A DNA stretch of 64,000 nucleotides from positions 161,972,032-162,036,031 of the forward strand of contig CM073591.1 of the NCBI GenBank assembly GCA_037074705.1, written 5' to 3'. Each line of letters starts with the position of its first letter. Position 1 is the stretch's first letter. The notes beneath the pieces are model-generated. The model was not told the DNA's origin. It worked only from the letters and a program-made list of their open reading frames with translations, and ran no database searches. Source of the DNA: Zhengitettix transpicula. Its lineage: Eukaryota; Arthropoda; Insecta; Orthoptera; Tetrigidae. Positions 22,960 to 34,179 of the stretch are shown piece by piece. The position numbers were made by a program, and so were the translations under genes.

Positions 22960-23430
22960 GTACCTTAGGAAATAAAAAATACTCCGACCCCATTCCTAGG
23001 GGAGGAAATGTAACTTAACTGGCATGGTGAATTTCAGAGTTAAGCTCAGCGACTTCAATAACCACGAATATGACAACAATATCAGTTATTTTCGCATTAT
23101 TTTCATTTAACGGCCTTCCACCACCACCCGTAGGAATCCGTAATGGGTTCAAATTATACAGAAACAACATAATGAGAAACACTATCATTCTTGTTGACCC
23201 AGGAAAATGTTTACTCAACTCTAATATCAGCCGTTTTCACGTTTTTATAAAATCCACTCCCTTCCATCGCCGCTCTCAGGTCTGGTAGACGTGGCTTAGA
23301 CTCACAGTGTTTGTTTTATGGTTGTGAGGAACATGCGAAAAATTTGGTACAAATTTCTCCACGCGTTTAAATTTGTATGCACACATACATTCAATTGCAC
23401 TCATAGAATTTTATTTATAATATAAACTAA
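22960..23430 (+). repeat. Interspersed repeat, family F-like
   Basis: The segment 'aacttaactggcatggtgaa' to 'gtaggaatccgtaatgg' matches the copy at about 440-590. The 3' part 'aatttggtacaaatttctcc', 'acgcgtttaaatttgt', 'acacatacatt' matches the tail of family F copy 1 (tccacgcgtttaaatctg... acatacata). This links the two groups. The overlapping short frames are shadows. Confidence 0.6.
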
Positions 23431-23434
23431 GTAT

Positions 23435-23835
23435 GATTTGATATTGTAATCCTAATAAAATTGTGCATTAAAATATTACTTTACACAACGGAGGCCTATT
23501 GTATTTCAGAACTTAAAATATGTTTATACTATCTCTGTTTTTGGTTGCACCATTGCACGAGTGTCCGTTTTGTTGCTTACTCTGCAGTGATTTAATTAAT
23601 ATTTTATCTGTTCTGAACAAGGATCAATAGAAATATTATATCAGTGGTTAAACAAATACAACAGCTTCAGTTAAAAATTAATTCTTGCACCACCTACGTC
23701 TAAAGCAAAGTACAGTAACTCAAGATAATTTTTTTCTTTTGCAGTGGCATCATTTAATTTCGAAGCTCGTAAGTAATTTATTGTTACACGATGAAAACTT
23801 AGTCCTGGGTTTTGAATATTGGAGCTTTTGTGATT
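23435..23835. other. AT-rich sequence, nothing recognised
   Basis: No signal seen. Confidence 0.4.
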
Positions 23836-23837
23836 GA

Positions 23838-24060
23838 TCACACCAATTTAAAGCATAAAAACGTGCATGTGCGTGGTGTTATCTGTGCGTTCCTCGTGGT
23901 TCCAATTTTAGCTTTAAGAGTGGCATGGCGCGCCAGGTAGCGGTAATATAGGAGCCATGCCAAGACCGGCCACCTGGGAATTCTGACAGCGTGATTTGTG
24001 CTAAACTCTACCAGCAAGTACAAGCCTCTACGGCGTACAATGAATCGCAGAAACAAGTTA
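23838..24060. other. GC-richer unassigned segment
   Basis: A 72-codon minus frame spans it without a recognisable domain. No similarity to other parts of the window was noticed. Confidence 0.25.
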
Positions 24061-25685
24061 AACTTTTCACCCTTCTCAAGAAAATACTGCGAAAGTGTTA
24101 ATCGATTTTGGGATCAAGAATTGAGATATTTCCAACACTTTTTTCCGGAAAGGGGCGATCTAAAGGAAAACTATCAACTGGAAGGGATACATATTTAAAT
24201 ATAACGAGAAGAGGATAAGTCAAATGATTAATATTTAATTTTACAAAATAGTCATACAAAACAGAACTACTAGGAACTGAATTCATCAGTCAAACCAAAG
24301 CCTACATAGAAAATCAATTTGTTTTAAAAGGACTTGCCTGTTTGAATACCACTTAATGAAGTTATTGTCACACATTAAATATTTTTGACGAAAATGTTAA
24401 CTGACTTACTAATATAAGAACTGATAATATCAGAAACGTGTTAGAATTCGATAACATTTATCATAAATGTACTGTATTTTGTGTGTATCATTTATAACTT
24501 GCGTTTATTTAAATTAGGTCAAATTTTAGGACGGACGCAAATGTTTGGATAAAATGGAGATGGGAAAGTTATAAAGTTGTTTACCGTGATGAGAAAAAAA
24601 TAATGGCTAACCCAGGTGACAATATATTTTTATATGTTTATGCATGCATTAAATCGATGACGCAGGATGAAAGACATACACTATTTCTGTACAATTCGGA
24701 GCAAACAAAATTTTGATATTTACAAATGTGAATATTAATTCTAATAAGAATAGATAACAATAAATTTCTTGAGATATCGTGAATAGTATAATAGAGTACA
24801 GTATATTATTGATTCATATTTCGTAGTATGTAGAGCCGTTGGGCTTCATGGGTGAACAAAGAGTCAAGAATTATACATAATTACAATAGTATCTTATAAT
24901 TATAAATATACATATATTTATTTTCCATTCGATATATTTCGATTCATTTATTCATTAATGGAATAAAAGTACTTGTTAAGCCAAAACTTGGTTATTGCTG
25001 TTTGAATTTGATTTTATTATACTTTACTGTTTAATGTGCTATGGTAGCTTTTAAATATAGTAATAACATTATAATTGACTCCTTTCGTATAATTGATACT
25101 GATTTACCTTGTTTGTAAAAGTTGTTCTTGTACCTTGTCTAGAAATTCTGAACGTCTGAGTTGGTCATGATTAGATGTCTGTTAAGCAGATATTCAGTTA
25201 CTTCCATTTTTACTACACTGTAACTCGTAATGCGAAAAATATGTTTTGTATTTATTTAAGACATATTTCAGTTACAGAAATAACTATTTGCGAAAATTAT
25301 TTTTGGGGAACTTATTTTATACAGATTTCCTCACGTTGTTATTTTTTGATCGATTTCATAAATTGTTATATTATATTTATTAATTTTATTCTAAATCTCC
25401 CATAATATTACTTCATTCAATACTTAAGTCTCTTAAATGACTTTATGAACAACAATTTGTGCGAGAAGGATGTATTAATGAATATAGGAAAAATATAGAA
25501 CATTTTGCCAGTAAATGAAAGCCATATGAATTAAAAATTTAAACAAATTATTGTTTATTACTGATCATAAATATAATGACAATGATTTTATGTTATACAC
25601 GAGTACATAATAATCTCAAAGAACGTGCGGTATAAATAATATATTACATGTACAGAGAAAGAATCGTATAGAACGCTACGGAAGT
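24061..25685. other. AT-rich sequence, nothing recognised
   Basis: Short frames (e.g. 25175-25405, aromatic-rich by composition) have no motif. Confidence 0.4.
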
Positions 25686-25689
25686 AGGT

Positions 25690-25975
25690 TGAGTTAAAAT
25701 TTTTTGCGAAACCGCTTTCGGGACGCCATTTCCGAGCAGGAAGCGACTGTACCGCCGTCACAGAGCACAGCGCGGGAAATTATCTCGTCGTGATAAGCGA
25801 GGTGGCGTGTCACAGCGCCGCCAAGTAACTGATGCATCCGCGTCGGCGTTGGCGTCCGCGAGGAATAAATCACTCCCACCAACAACTGGTTAATTGCCTT
25901 ACAACAATGGACGCGTTTTATGAACATTTGCCGACTCTTGAATTTTCCCTGATGTCTACATTGTGGCACGAATCA
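25690..25975. other. Sharp GC-rich island, possible exon or conserved noncoding element
   Basis: This is the most abrupt composition change in the window, rich in CG dinucleotides. A 91-codon minus frame (25694-25969) crosses it, rich in His/Arg/Cys but without a family I recognise. No similarity to the other repeats here was seen. Confidence 0.3.
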
Positions 25976-25979
25976 AGTT

Positions 25980-26520
25980 TTATCTAATCACAAACGCACT
26001 ATTTTCTTTTATTCTGTAGTCCGTTTACGAATTCATAATGCAATATTTTCTAACCAGATATTACTTGCTGATATTGTTATAAACACTTTTACATTAAATT
26101 TTGTGATAGTTCAATAGCTAAAAGTGTTTTAGTATTGTATGTGCAGTATATATCAAGAGGCCGTTATAATATGATTTATGCAGTTACCAAAAATATCCTA
26201 TTACACTACTATATAAGTAAATATAACGGATATAAGTAAAAATAAATAGTTACTTCTGAAATGTCCATTTTTCACTAATGTATGTAATAATAAATCAAAA
26301 TATTCCTTATATGAATACAAAAATAATCAATTTAGATGGTATTTTTAATTAAAGTTCAGTTTTATTGCCCAGATACTCATTATAATCTCTTCAGTTAAGT
26401 GTAACTAACTTTGAAATAGAATATTGAAATGTACAGCTGGAACCAAATTGATGTAACCGGCCATCAATAATCTAGAATGATGGGGGAAAAAAACATAGGG
26501 TACTGATTCTCTACGGACAA
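25980..26520. other. AT-rich sequence, nothing recognised
   Basis: No signal seen. Confidence 0.4.
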
Positions 26521-27253
26521 ATTCAAATCCTTCTTCTTTACTAGAAAAATAAAATATCGAAACTTGCCTGTATACATAAACATCATTTACATATCCTGTG
26601 TCAAAATACTAGGACTAAAGGCCTAAAAGCTCACATTCGAAAACCACATCAACGACGTCACCATCAAAGCAAAATAAAGACTAAATACCTTAAAAGCATG
26701 AGCCGTAAACAATTGTGGAGAAAATATGGATATATTACGAATCATATATAACGCGTTCATAAAACCTAAAATATATTATGCCAAACCAAGCAGCCAGTAA
26801 AACCACCATCAACAAGTTAAACAGCATTAACAACATTGCAGTAAGAATAATTACAGGAGCCTTCCTAACCTCCCCTATATCAAGAAAATTAATATAAGCT
26901 TAAGAAATTACACCTGCACAAAGAAGAAAGAAAACCAACTAAAAGTCTGCAATCAACGTACTAGCATCAGCCAGTCATCACCTCAGGAAAGACACAAGCA
27001 ACATGAAAAAATTACCCAAACATAGGAACTAACTCAACGAATCGAAGAAACTCCATTCTTCAAAAAATAAAAACAGAGTTAAAAACAAGAATACTAGTTA
27101 TAGACCAAAATTCAACTGCAAACACCCCATTATGGAGACTTAACCCAATTCCCAACAGCACATCCCTACTAAAATTCAAGAACATGCAGATCACCAGTGA
27201 AGAATGGAATAAAAATCCAAAAAACGAATTGAATAAATACAACCATCCCAGTA

Positions 27254-27673
27254 CCATATTCACAGACGTCTCTAAAAACACGCAGGGAGTCGATGTACCG
27301 TGGTAACTCAAGATAGCAAAACCAAAACCATAAAGAAGTATGCATCGGTGCCCACTGCTGAACTACATGCCATAAAAACGGCCATAGAACATTCTCTTAA
27401 TCACCCGTTTACAAACACCAATATAGCAACCGATTCCACAAATGCCATCAAATCAATAGTAATAACGAAATAAGAATCAATATCATGAAATATGTTAGAG
27501 ACAACATCACTAAATCAAACATCAACAACTGCAAAATTAGCCTACTATGGATCCGGGCACACAAGAACATCAAAGGTAACGAAGAGGCAGACAATCTCGC
27601 CAAACAGGCTCAATCCGATACATCAATGATAATAATAATAAAAACATCTGCACTAGTAAGAACATCTGGATAG
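27254..27673 (+). pseudogene. RNase H domain remnant of LINE copy 2
   Basis: Three motif blocks of LINE RNase H are readable in different frames: TDVSK (27262-27276; TDGSK is usual), then ATDSTNAIKSI (about 27428-27458), and finally WIRAHKNIKGNEEADNLAKQA (about 27548-27610) in the frame 27485-27673. The catalytic acidic residues of the first two blocks (TD and TDS) are still visible. Stops and shifts between them make the domain non-functional. In intact elements this domain removes the RNA strand after first-strand synthesis. Confidence 0.8.
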
Positions 27674-27786
27674 TAATCAGAGACAAACTGGAAGAAAAAA
27701 GGAACATAAAGATGAAAAATCCTATCGACAACGGAAAATATAAAAGATCTAAATACTCCCAAAACCCTCTCTAGAAGACAACTGGT

Positions 27787-28056
27787 GTGTTAACCCGCGT
27801 CAGAATCTACCACATTAAATTAATCCATAGCTTTCTTTTTTTCAGGATCCCTCCACATAGTAGCCATAGATGCAACCAAACCCAAACAATATACCACATC
27901 ATTGTTGAATGCCCTGGCTACAAAAAGGAAAGAGACGAAATCCTAGGAGAAAATACCACCAACAAAGATTTAATTTCATCAAAAGAAGCCATAATTAAAA
28001 CCATAAAACATTTAACCAAAATGTATTTGCCAAAATATAAAACGTATTGTATGTAG
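27787..28056 (+). pseudogene. C-terminal tail of LINE copy 2
   Basis: The frame reads RIPPHSSHRCNQTQTIYHI, then IVECPGYKKERDEIL, and ends in TAG just before the 3' UTR. The H...C...H...C pattern matches the PPLCSQC...HILKSC tail of LINE copy 1, with one Cys of the first pair changed. It confirms that the two elements are relatives but not recent duplicates. Confidence 0.75.
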
Positions 28057-28150
28057 ATTACGAACATGTAACATTGTATGAAAATTTATTCGTCGCTAAT
28101 AACGTTTTAATATAGTTAAAGCGACCTACAATAAAGTCAATAAAAAAAGA

Positions 28151-28308
28151 ATCTCAGGTCATTAGCGACTCATTACGGGTATTCATTTTGCCTTGTCGGG
28201 GGACTAATTGACGAGAGTTTCTCTCACGCACACAGACATCCATTCCCTCGCCGGGACCTGTGTGATGCAAGACCGGCAAGCCGACCCCTACACCTGAGGA
28301 GGTCGGCA
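28151..28308 (-). mobile_element. tRNA-derived SINE, copy 3 (minus strand, 3'-truncated)
   Basis: Read on the minus strand: a tRNA-like head (GGTGTAGGGGTCGGCTTGCC, then catcacacaggtcccggcg), then 'gtgtgcgtgagagaaactctcgtc', 'ccgacaaggcaaaatg', and the tail gagtcgctaatgacctgaga. These match copy 1 (63357-63540) in order. The second half of the tail stem is missing; instead the sequence runs straight into the reverse complement of the LINE copy 2 end. The B-box region has a small deletion compared with copy 1. Confidence 0.8.
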
Positions 28309-28449
28309 TATATTTTTCTATGAACGAAGATAATGACTTAAATCTATATTTATTAATAGTAATGCATCGTTTCACTAAAAATAATTTTTCAATTATTTTA
28401 ATCAAGTGTTACCAAATAATTAAAACGATCTTAAATGAATATATAATTG

Positions 28450-28650
28450 GCCGACTTCCTGTGTTTTACGGGGTCAGCGTGACAGCCCTCGTATCACAGA
28501 TATCCCGGATTCGCATGAATGTTTGTGTGCGTGAGACAAAACTCTCGTCACAGCAGACCCTCGAAATAGGCAAAAATAATTTCCCATCATGAGTCGCTAA
28601 TAACCAAAGCTGTTTATGCGACTAAATAAATCAATATAAAATATATACAT
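28450..28650 (+). mobile_element. tRNA-derived SINE, copy 2
   Basis: Head 'ggccgacttcctgtg...acggggtcagcgtgac...tatcacagatatcccggattcgcat' follows copy 1. The body has 'gtgtgcgtgagacaaaactctcgtc' and 'aggcaaaaa'. The tail has GTCGC (28593-28597) and GCGAC (28618-28622), which form the outer part of a stem-loop, followed by taaataaatcaatataaaat. The tail is almost the same as the 3' UTR of LINE copy 2, which fits use of that LINE's reverse transcriptase. SINEs make no protein; transcription by RNA polymerase III from internal A and B boxes is the family norm. Confidence 0.85.
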
Positions 28651-28659
28651 ATTTAAATG

Positions 28660-29635
28660 AATGGTAAAGAAAAACTATTAAGAGTAAAGTATACTGTATC
28701 TGTAATATTTTCAAACATAAATTGTCTTTCAGTATTAGAGTAATTGTTCAATAATTTTTACCCAGGCCCTATACAGACGTTAAACTGCAATGCTTTGGAA
28801 TGAGCCAGAAAGTAGGCTACCATGGGTTAGGATATAATTTAAATAAAATTATCATCTTTAATTAATTAAAATTTATAATAGTTTATAACTGCTTACAGGA
28901 TATTATAATTTATGCCTTTAGATAACTCTATAATACACTTAGTTAATATCGTGAAATAAATTTTAATTCTTACATTCATTTATCGTAAATAAAGAATTAA
29001 CATATAAAGTAGAATAATGGAAAATAATATTACATATTCGATATTTACATTTAACTTTATAGTAGTGTTAGAAGTCTAAATTGCTGCTGTAACTAATTTT
29101 ATTAATTCATCGTACAATAGTGAGTACGTAGTCATCTCTAAACATCTTACATTTTTCTGCAATACTTAATAACAGTTTGGTGAAATATAAAAGGCTTAAA
29201 TAATGGAATTGTTTCTGATCAATATGTGAGTTTTTCGATTGATTGTGTAAGTAAGATTTGAGGAATTAAAATTGAGTTCATATTCATATTCATATTCTGT
29301 TGTGAATAACGGCATGATTGGCCTTGATCAAGTATCGGGAAAATCCGTTTCTGAAATTTAAAAATTAAATCCTTGTTCTGAAGAATTCCACCAGAAAAAA
29401 AAGTTATTAAAGAGTTAACGTTTGTAAAGTAACCTAAATTAAGATTAGATCACAGTGATTGTATTCAAACAGCATCGAACTATAACTCGTAAAAAAAAAA
29501 CTTCTTCGAGATGTATCCCAGGCGCGTTACTCCAGTATAATCACTAGTCCACGAGACAATTTTAATCAGATCCGTGACCTAATAATTAACTTCTATTCGT
29601 AATTTTGACATTGTAATATGTCTTTTTTTCCCTAT
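28660..29635. other. AT-rich sequence with a short hexamer run
   Basis: 29278-29297 is a run of CATATT units. Otherwise nothing is recognised. Confidence 0.4.
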
Positions 29636-29639
29636 AAAA

Positions 29640-30060
29640 TAAATATTTTTCATTGTTTGAACAGGGCATCGAGTCGAGGATCCGCTGCAACTTCACCTGT
29701 TGACCAGGCTTGGAAGCTGTCCGCACAGCTGTCCGCCGCAACACGACACTGCACTCCGCACATGGCCCAGCCATTGGATTGATTCGACTCCGCTCCTTGC
29801 CACCAGGCGCCAGTTGGAAATCCAACCCAAGCATAAATATTCAACAGCTCACAGCGAGCGGCTAAGTGAAAAACACACAGATGTAACTTCTTTATGGTCT
29901 AAGCCTATTAAATTAATTTCTTCATTTTGCTTTGCGCATTTTTATCCCAATTTTGTGGCGACCGGAGCGAGTGAAGTACCACTCAACAAGACTGCACAAA
30001 CACATGGCCGACCGTGTTTATAGAGCATAGAAGTGGCCAGTTAAATTGCATTTGGGTGCT
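29640..30060. other. GC-richer unassigned segment
   Basis: Open frames exist on both strands (plus 29700-30023; minus 29586-29834 and 29650-29844). They overlap, so at most one is real, and none has a domain I recognise. The three-way openness is mostly an effect of GC content in a short span. Confidence 0.25.
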
Positions 30061-31095
30061 GTTTTTGGCCCGTGGAAAGTTTTCCAACCTACGACTAAAT
30101 GTTAACATAACTACAGAATACAAAGTTACATAGATCTTCAAGAACGCCAACATCGTTGACGTGATGGAATAAAGAAAAATATATTCATAGTATTTAACGT
30201 GTAAAAATTTAAACATAAAAATAGGCTCAAAAGAATTCGAGAGAACTATTCAGATAGTAATATATTGAATACGAATAAAATTTATTAAAGACCTTCTAGT
30301 CCTTATTGACTTTCAGAAAGTATGCGACAGGCCGCTGAAATCAACACCAATTAATGATGTTGAAAGTCGACCTGTAGAGACTACGAACTCGTATTAGTAA
30401 GCAATTTCAGAAGAGAGACAGAATATCCAGATCAAACAATGGATTCTGTCAAACTAAAGAAAAACATTACGAATAATTATATATGTATATATTTCTTTGC
30501 CACACGTTAATTAAGAATACTAAGCTAAATAAAAGACGACAATTCTCACTTAAAACACAGGTAAAAATGATAACATAGAATCAATTAATATGTATGTGCA
30601 GGTAACGAATTTAATATATTTAACAGGGTTTTATAAAACCAGAATTTTACTGAAGGATTAAGGACATATGGTTTTCATTTGGTTGAACAGGATTCACTTC
30701 CAGTATTGACATTGTAATTAGAAATTTATTAATTAACAGCAAGTGTGGTTGGTCTGTGTAGGTGGGATAAATTTTAACTGATTGAATCTGAATTTTTTTC
30801 TTGATAAATGACACAAGATTTCCAGACTCTTCGGAATATGTAAAGAGATTTTTATTGCGAAACCGACAATCCTAGAATGTGTTGAGTTGAGGCTTCTAAA
30901 GCGGTAGGAGCCATGAAAATATTTGATTGTGTCATCGATAGTAAGGAGACTATGAATGTCCTTGGGAATCGAGGGAAAACTAGACACGGGGACCCCTTCA
31001 CCTTATCTAGACTCCAAGACACAGACACACACACACATTGTAACATATCAACGGGAGTGTCCGTAGATAGATGTATATTTTGGATATGTTGCAAA
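30061..31095. other. AT-rich sequence with a short (CA)n run
   Basis: (CA)n at about 31022-31036. Short frames on both strands at 30733-31113 overlap and carry no motif. Confidence 0.35.
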
Positions 31096-31099
31096 GATT

Positions 31100-31265
31100 T
31101 TTTGTATTGTTAACTCTCTTTTGGCGGCTAGAACCTCAACAATCCGGGCTGGCGCGCGAGTAGCATAGTTTGTATCAAATCAGTCCGCATTTCGGCTGGT
31201 GGTAGCTCTCAAAACACGGCCTCTCTTTGTGCGAGGCACGGAGAGCGTAATAAATCACTAATATA
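31100..31265. other. Short GC-richer segment
   Basis: Stands out between AT-rich flanks; no open frame, no similarity recognised. Confidence 0.2.
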
Positions 31266-31547
31266 AAAATTGTACTTAAACGACAATTGTTGTGTAAGTC
31301 AAAACCACGCCTGAGTAATTTATGTTTCGTATCTCGATCAATGAATTATTAAAATCAACAAAGTTTGGTTATTTACTTGATAAAATAACCTGGCGCCCAA
31401 AAAAACAAAAGTCTAGTTCCGAGTCGGACGCTGATATCTTATTACAGTTGTCGAGGATTAAATACTACAGTTTTTCTTCTACTGTATATGTATATATTGT
31501 AATAATTAAATATGAGGCGTTAATTAATTTAACTATTTAATGAATTT

Positions 31548-31566
31548 GCCTCACGTTGAAGCGCCA
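31548..31566 (-). promoter_or_regulatory. Primer-binding-site-like sequence in LTR copy E
   Basis: On the minus strand TGGCGCTTCAACGTGAGGC starts 4 bases after an ATTACA LTR end. It is close to the tRNA-Lys-type site TGGCGCCCAACGTGGGGC known from retroviruses and Gypsy-group elements. The same block occurs in copy D (58967-58983). Confidence 0.6.
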
Positions 31567-31810
31567 TTTATGTAATAATCGACCGGTGGGTTTAATTAAA
31601 TAAAAGAATTAATAAAATTTAATACATAAAATTATTTATTTTCACTTTGTGACTTCTAACTCAAAAACAATTACAATTTAAAATATTAATTTCTCAGGGC
31701 CTTCACTGGGTTTGATAATGGACACAACAAATTGATTTAAAAATCTCATTAACAAATAGTTCACATTTAACTAACAATATGTCGATAGAAAGAAATTAAA
31801 AAGAAAATAA

Positions 31811-31899
31811 ATTAACTTTGATTGACAATTAAAAGAGAACGAAATTTAAAGGTAAAGAAATTAACTCTGATTGACAATTAAAAGGGAACGAAATTTAAC
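31811..31899 (-). repeat. Tandem duplication inside LTR copy E, period 49 bp
   Basis: 'attaactttgattgacaatt' at 31811 recurs as 'attaactctgattgacaatt' at 31860, each followed by 'aaaagRgaacgaaattt'. The other LTR copies appear to have a single unit. Confidence 0.8.
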
Positions 31900-32534
31900 T
31901 CTATCCTTTAATTACGTTTACAATTAATCATTAGTTTGGTTTTATTACTTACATCTGTCCAACTGGTACTAGCATTCTTTTTGGTTTGGGAAGTACACTA
32001 TTGCAAAAATTATACACTTATTCTAGAAGTCAACTCACAGATTTTACACTATTGAAATCAAAATTGATAGACTCACAGGAACTCGGATGATCCTCCTGAA
32101 TGTCAACTATCTAATGTCTGCTTGCCTTCCTTGGCTGGCTATAGACGTAAACTCTCTTAGACTTTCCTAACTGTCTATATACGTAAAGCTGCTCGCTTCC
32201 TTCCCTGGCTGGCTATAGACGTAAAAACTGCTTTTACTTAGCGATATTTACGAGGTAATACTTCCGTGAATGTTTTTACTTTGTCTTAAATTCACAACTT
32301 TTTTTAATAATACTTTAACGACGGCTAGTCTCTGCTCTAGTATTATTTGTTCCGTCCTCTGAAATGTCCCGCCACCAACTAACAGTTATATTACTCGTTC
32401 TGCTCCTCACGATGTTTTTCCGCGAACTGAACTGCTAGTGCTCCCGAATTTGAGCGCGCATACGCCATTTTTGACTTTTCGACAAAGCAAGTGATTTCGC
32501 TTTTCCATTGTCACTTTGTTCGATCCGACCGCTA

Positions 32535-32591
32535 AAATGGATTTTAATTTAATGCATACTATATATCTGTAGTATGCATTCAATTAAAATC
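32535..32591. repeat. Hairpin at the 5' edge of LTR copy E
   Basis: 'attttaatttaatgcatac' (about 32541-32559) mirrors 'gtatgcattcaattaaaat' (about 32572-32590) with one mismatch around a 12-base loop that contains the ATAT target repeat. The right arm therefore looks like the first ~20 bases of the LTR in opposite orientation. Confidence 0.7.
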
Positions 32592-32635
32592 TGTTTCTCA
32601 TACGTTTTAATTCATCTATTGCTGCCTTTTTCTTC

Positions 32636-32638
<3 letters not shown>

Positions 32639-32675
<37 letters not shown>

Positions 32676-32700
32676 TTATATGTGTGTGTGTGTGTGTGTG
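32639..32700. repeat. (TA)n-(TG)n compound microsatellite
   Basis: TA run from 32639, interrupted near 32668-32680, followed by a TG run to 32700. Confidence 0.95.
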
Positions 32701-32704
32701 TAAT

Positions 32705-33605
32705 TTACAATCGTAGTTGCCCCAAAATTTCTCTTATTCATAGCTGCCCAGAAAAAGTTGTCTGTACTAATGACCTGAAATATTAGGATTGGTCTATGAA
32801 TAATACGATCGTAAAATAAATACAAGTACACGCTGAAAATGAAAGAAAAGAATAAGGAACACTTCTGTCATAAATAGGACAAGCTTTTCAATTTTAGTGG
32901 AATGTGTAACTAGAAGAAAATGACAAAGAGAACTGCGAATTAGAACACAACAGTAAACGACCAAAAAAATATAACTTGAATCCGACAGGTAGTAAAAATG
33001 TAGTGAAAAATGTTACTCGTTAAAAGAGACTAACGTTCATTAACACACACAATTCAATCGTAATTACCCGATTATTACTTGGTTCAATGTTACTAAAATA
33101 AAACTAACTTTTTATGTTCTCACTGAACAGTGATTAGGCTATCTTAGAAAAATTTATTTACTCATATTTATGTGACCTAATATTTCATAATAAAGATAAA
33201 TGGTGATACAATTTTAATCTGATATACTATTTTATTAATACCAAAGTCCAAACATTCGGTAAGTAATGATATATACTTATTTATGTGTCTTCAATCCAAA
33301 TTTCTAAATACATTACATTATTTATACAATTTTTGTATATTGACAACTACTATATAAAGAAATTTTACCTTGAACTATGTTTTCCGGTTCAACACTGCGA
33401 AACAGGACACCTAATAGAGAAACAAAAAATAAGTGTTAAATATGATTAACGTTGCTTGGTTTTTTATATTGATATCTAAATTTATTGAAATATATTTGTC
33501 TATAATAAATAAAGTTATACTTATTAATTTATTTATCAATGAAAGGATTTATAAAAGTTGATATAAGAAGAAAACCAATAATTTTTAGATCTTTATACTT
33601 TATTA
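32705..33605. other. AT-rich sequence, nothing recognised
   Basis: No signal seen. Confidence 0.4.
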
Positions 33606-33609
33606 AAAG

Positions 33610-34176
33610 ACTAGTTGAGTGCCCAGCGTAGACCGTTTACTCATTTAAATAAGCCAGAAAAAGTATTTAATTCTATATTAACATTCAGTCAAGATGTGAT
33701 TTAACCTAAATCTAACTTTTCCTAGTTCTGTACATACTTTCGACCGATAGTGCATTAATTGAACAGCTTTAAAAATACATTATATTTTATTCCATCAATA
33801 TCAACTAACCTACCTCCGAATTTCTTTGCGAATAGAATACTTAAATATAGTCCTTGAGTATTTCAGGATACAACTGTCCCTCAGTCTTCAGACATTACGA
33901 AAGATTCAATTGAAGAAATTCTTAGCTCGATTTACAATATTTCATTACGGAAAAAGGAACTATTTCCTTTTCTCGGCGCGTAGGAACGTCTCTCTCTCTC
34001 GCGTGACGTCATGATGTCTTGGCGCGCAGACATTTGACACAAAATTATCACGTTTTTGATATGTATATCTTTCCAACTTTATGCTAGGGGTTTTTAAGAA
34101 TATGTGTACCAATCTTTTGTAAATAAATTAACGTAAATACATACAAATATACATCCTTTTTATTATATAGATTGAC
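33610..34176 (+). repeat. Interspersed repeat family F, copy 2
   Basis: Begins near 'gactagttgagtgcccagcg' and follows family F copy 1 (16808-17640) through 'gtatttaattctatattaa', 'gatttaacctaaatctaa', 'attgaacagctttaaaa', 'ccttgagtatttcaggata', 'gacattacgaaagatt', a short (TC)6 tract (33989-34000), 'gtgacgtcatgatgtcttgg' and the tail 'acatacaaatatacatcctt...tatagatt'. It lacks the ~150 bases present before the (TC)n tract in copy 1. No coding capacity seen. Confidence 0.75.
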
Positions 34177-34179
34177 AGA

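Larger units (their letters stand above)
26523..28150 (+). mobile_element. Broken RNase-H-type non-LTR retrotransposon (LINE copy 2)
   Basis: The order of remains is: end of the reverse transcriptase (KSFFFTRKIKYRNLP, then VKILGL and KLTFENHINDVTIKAK at about 26605-26680), a connecting part (NNIAVRIITGAFLTSP-like, about 26830-26880), RNase H and a Cys/His tail. The protein is broken by several stops and frameshifts. The copy ends with a 3' UTR holding GTCGC (28092-28096), GCGAC (28121-28125), AATAAA and an A-run at 28142-28148. It starts inside the reverse transcriptase, so it is 5'-truncated. It belongs with the I/Jockey-type insect LINEs that carry RNase H. Its tail matches LINE copy 1 and the SINEs in this window. 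Confidence 0.85.
31498..32560 (-). mobile_element. LTR copy E with embedded primer-binding-site-like block
   Basis: Minus-strand copy of the ATAT-targeting LTR family. ATAT lies at 31494-31497 and 32561-32564. The 5' end has drifted (AGTATGCATTAAATT instead of TGTAATGCAATTAATT). On the minus strand the first ATTACA (plus 31571-31576) is followed by taaa and TGGCGCTTCAACGTGAGGC (plus 31548-31566), then about 50 AT-rich bases and a second ATTACA (plus 31498-31503). The TGGCGC...ACGTGRGG block resembles a tRNA-Lys primer-binding site. A period-49 tandem duplication lies at 31811-31899, and a 'tggctggctatagacgtaaa' unit is repeated around 32133-32227. No gag/pol sequence is present. Confidence 0.85.

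Noticed and set aside
26440..26475. 'aaattgatgtaaccgg' similar to part of the SINE tail
   Set aside because: Too short and without the flanking stem; it could not be tied to the missing half of SINE copy 3.
29586..30023. Frames open on both strands in a GC-rich patch
   Set aside because: Mutually exclusive frames with no domain; openness is explained by composition.
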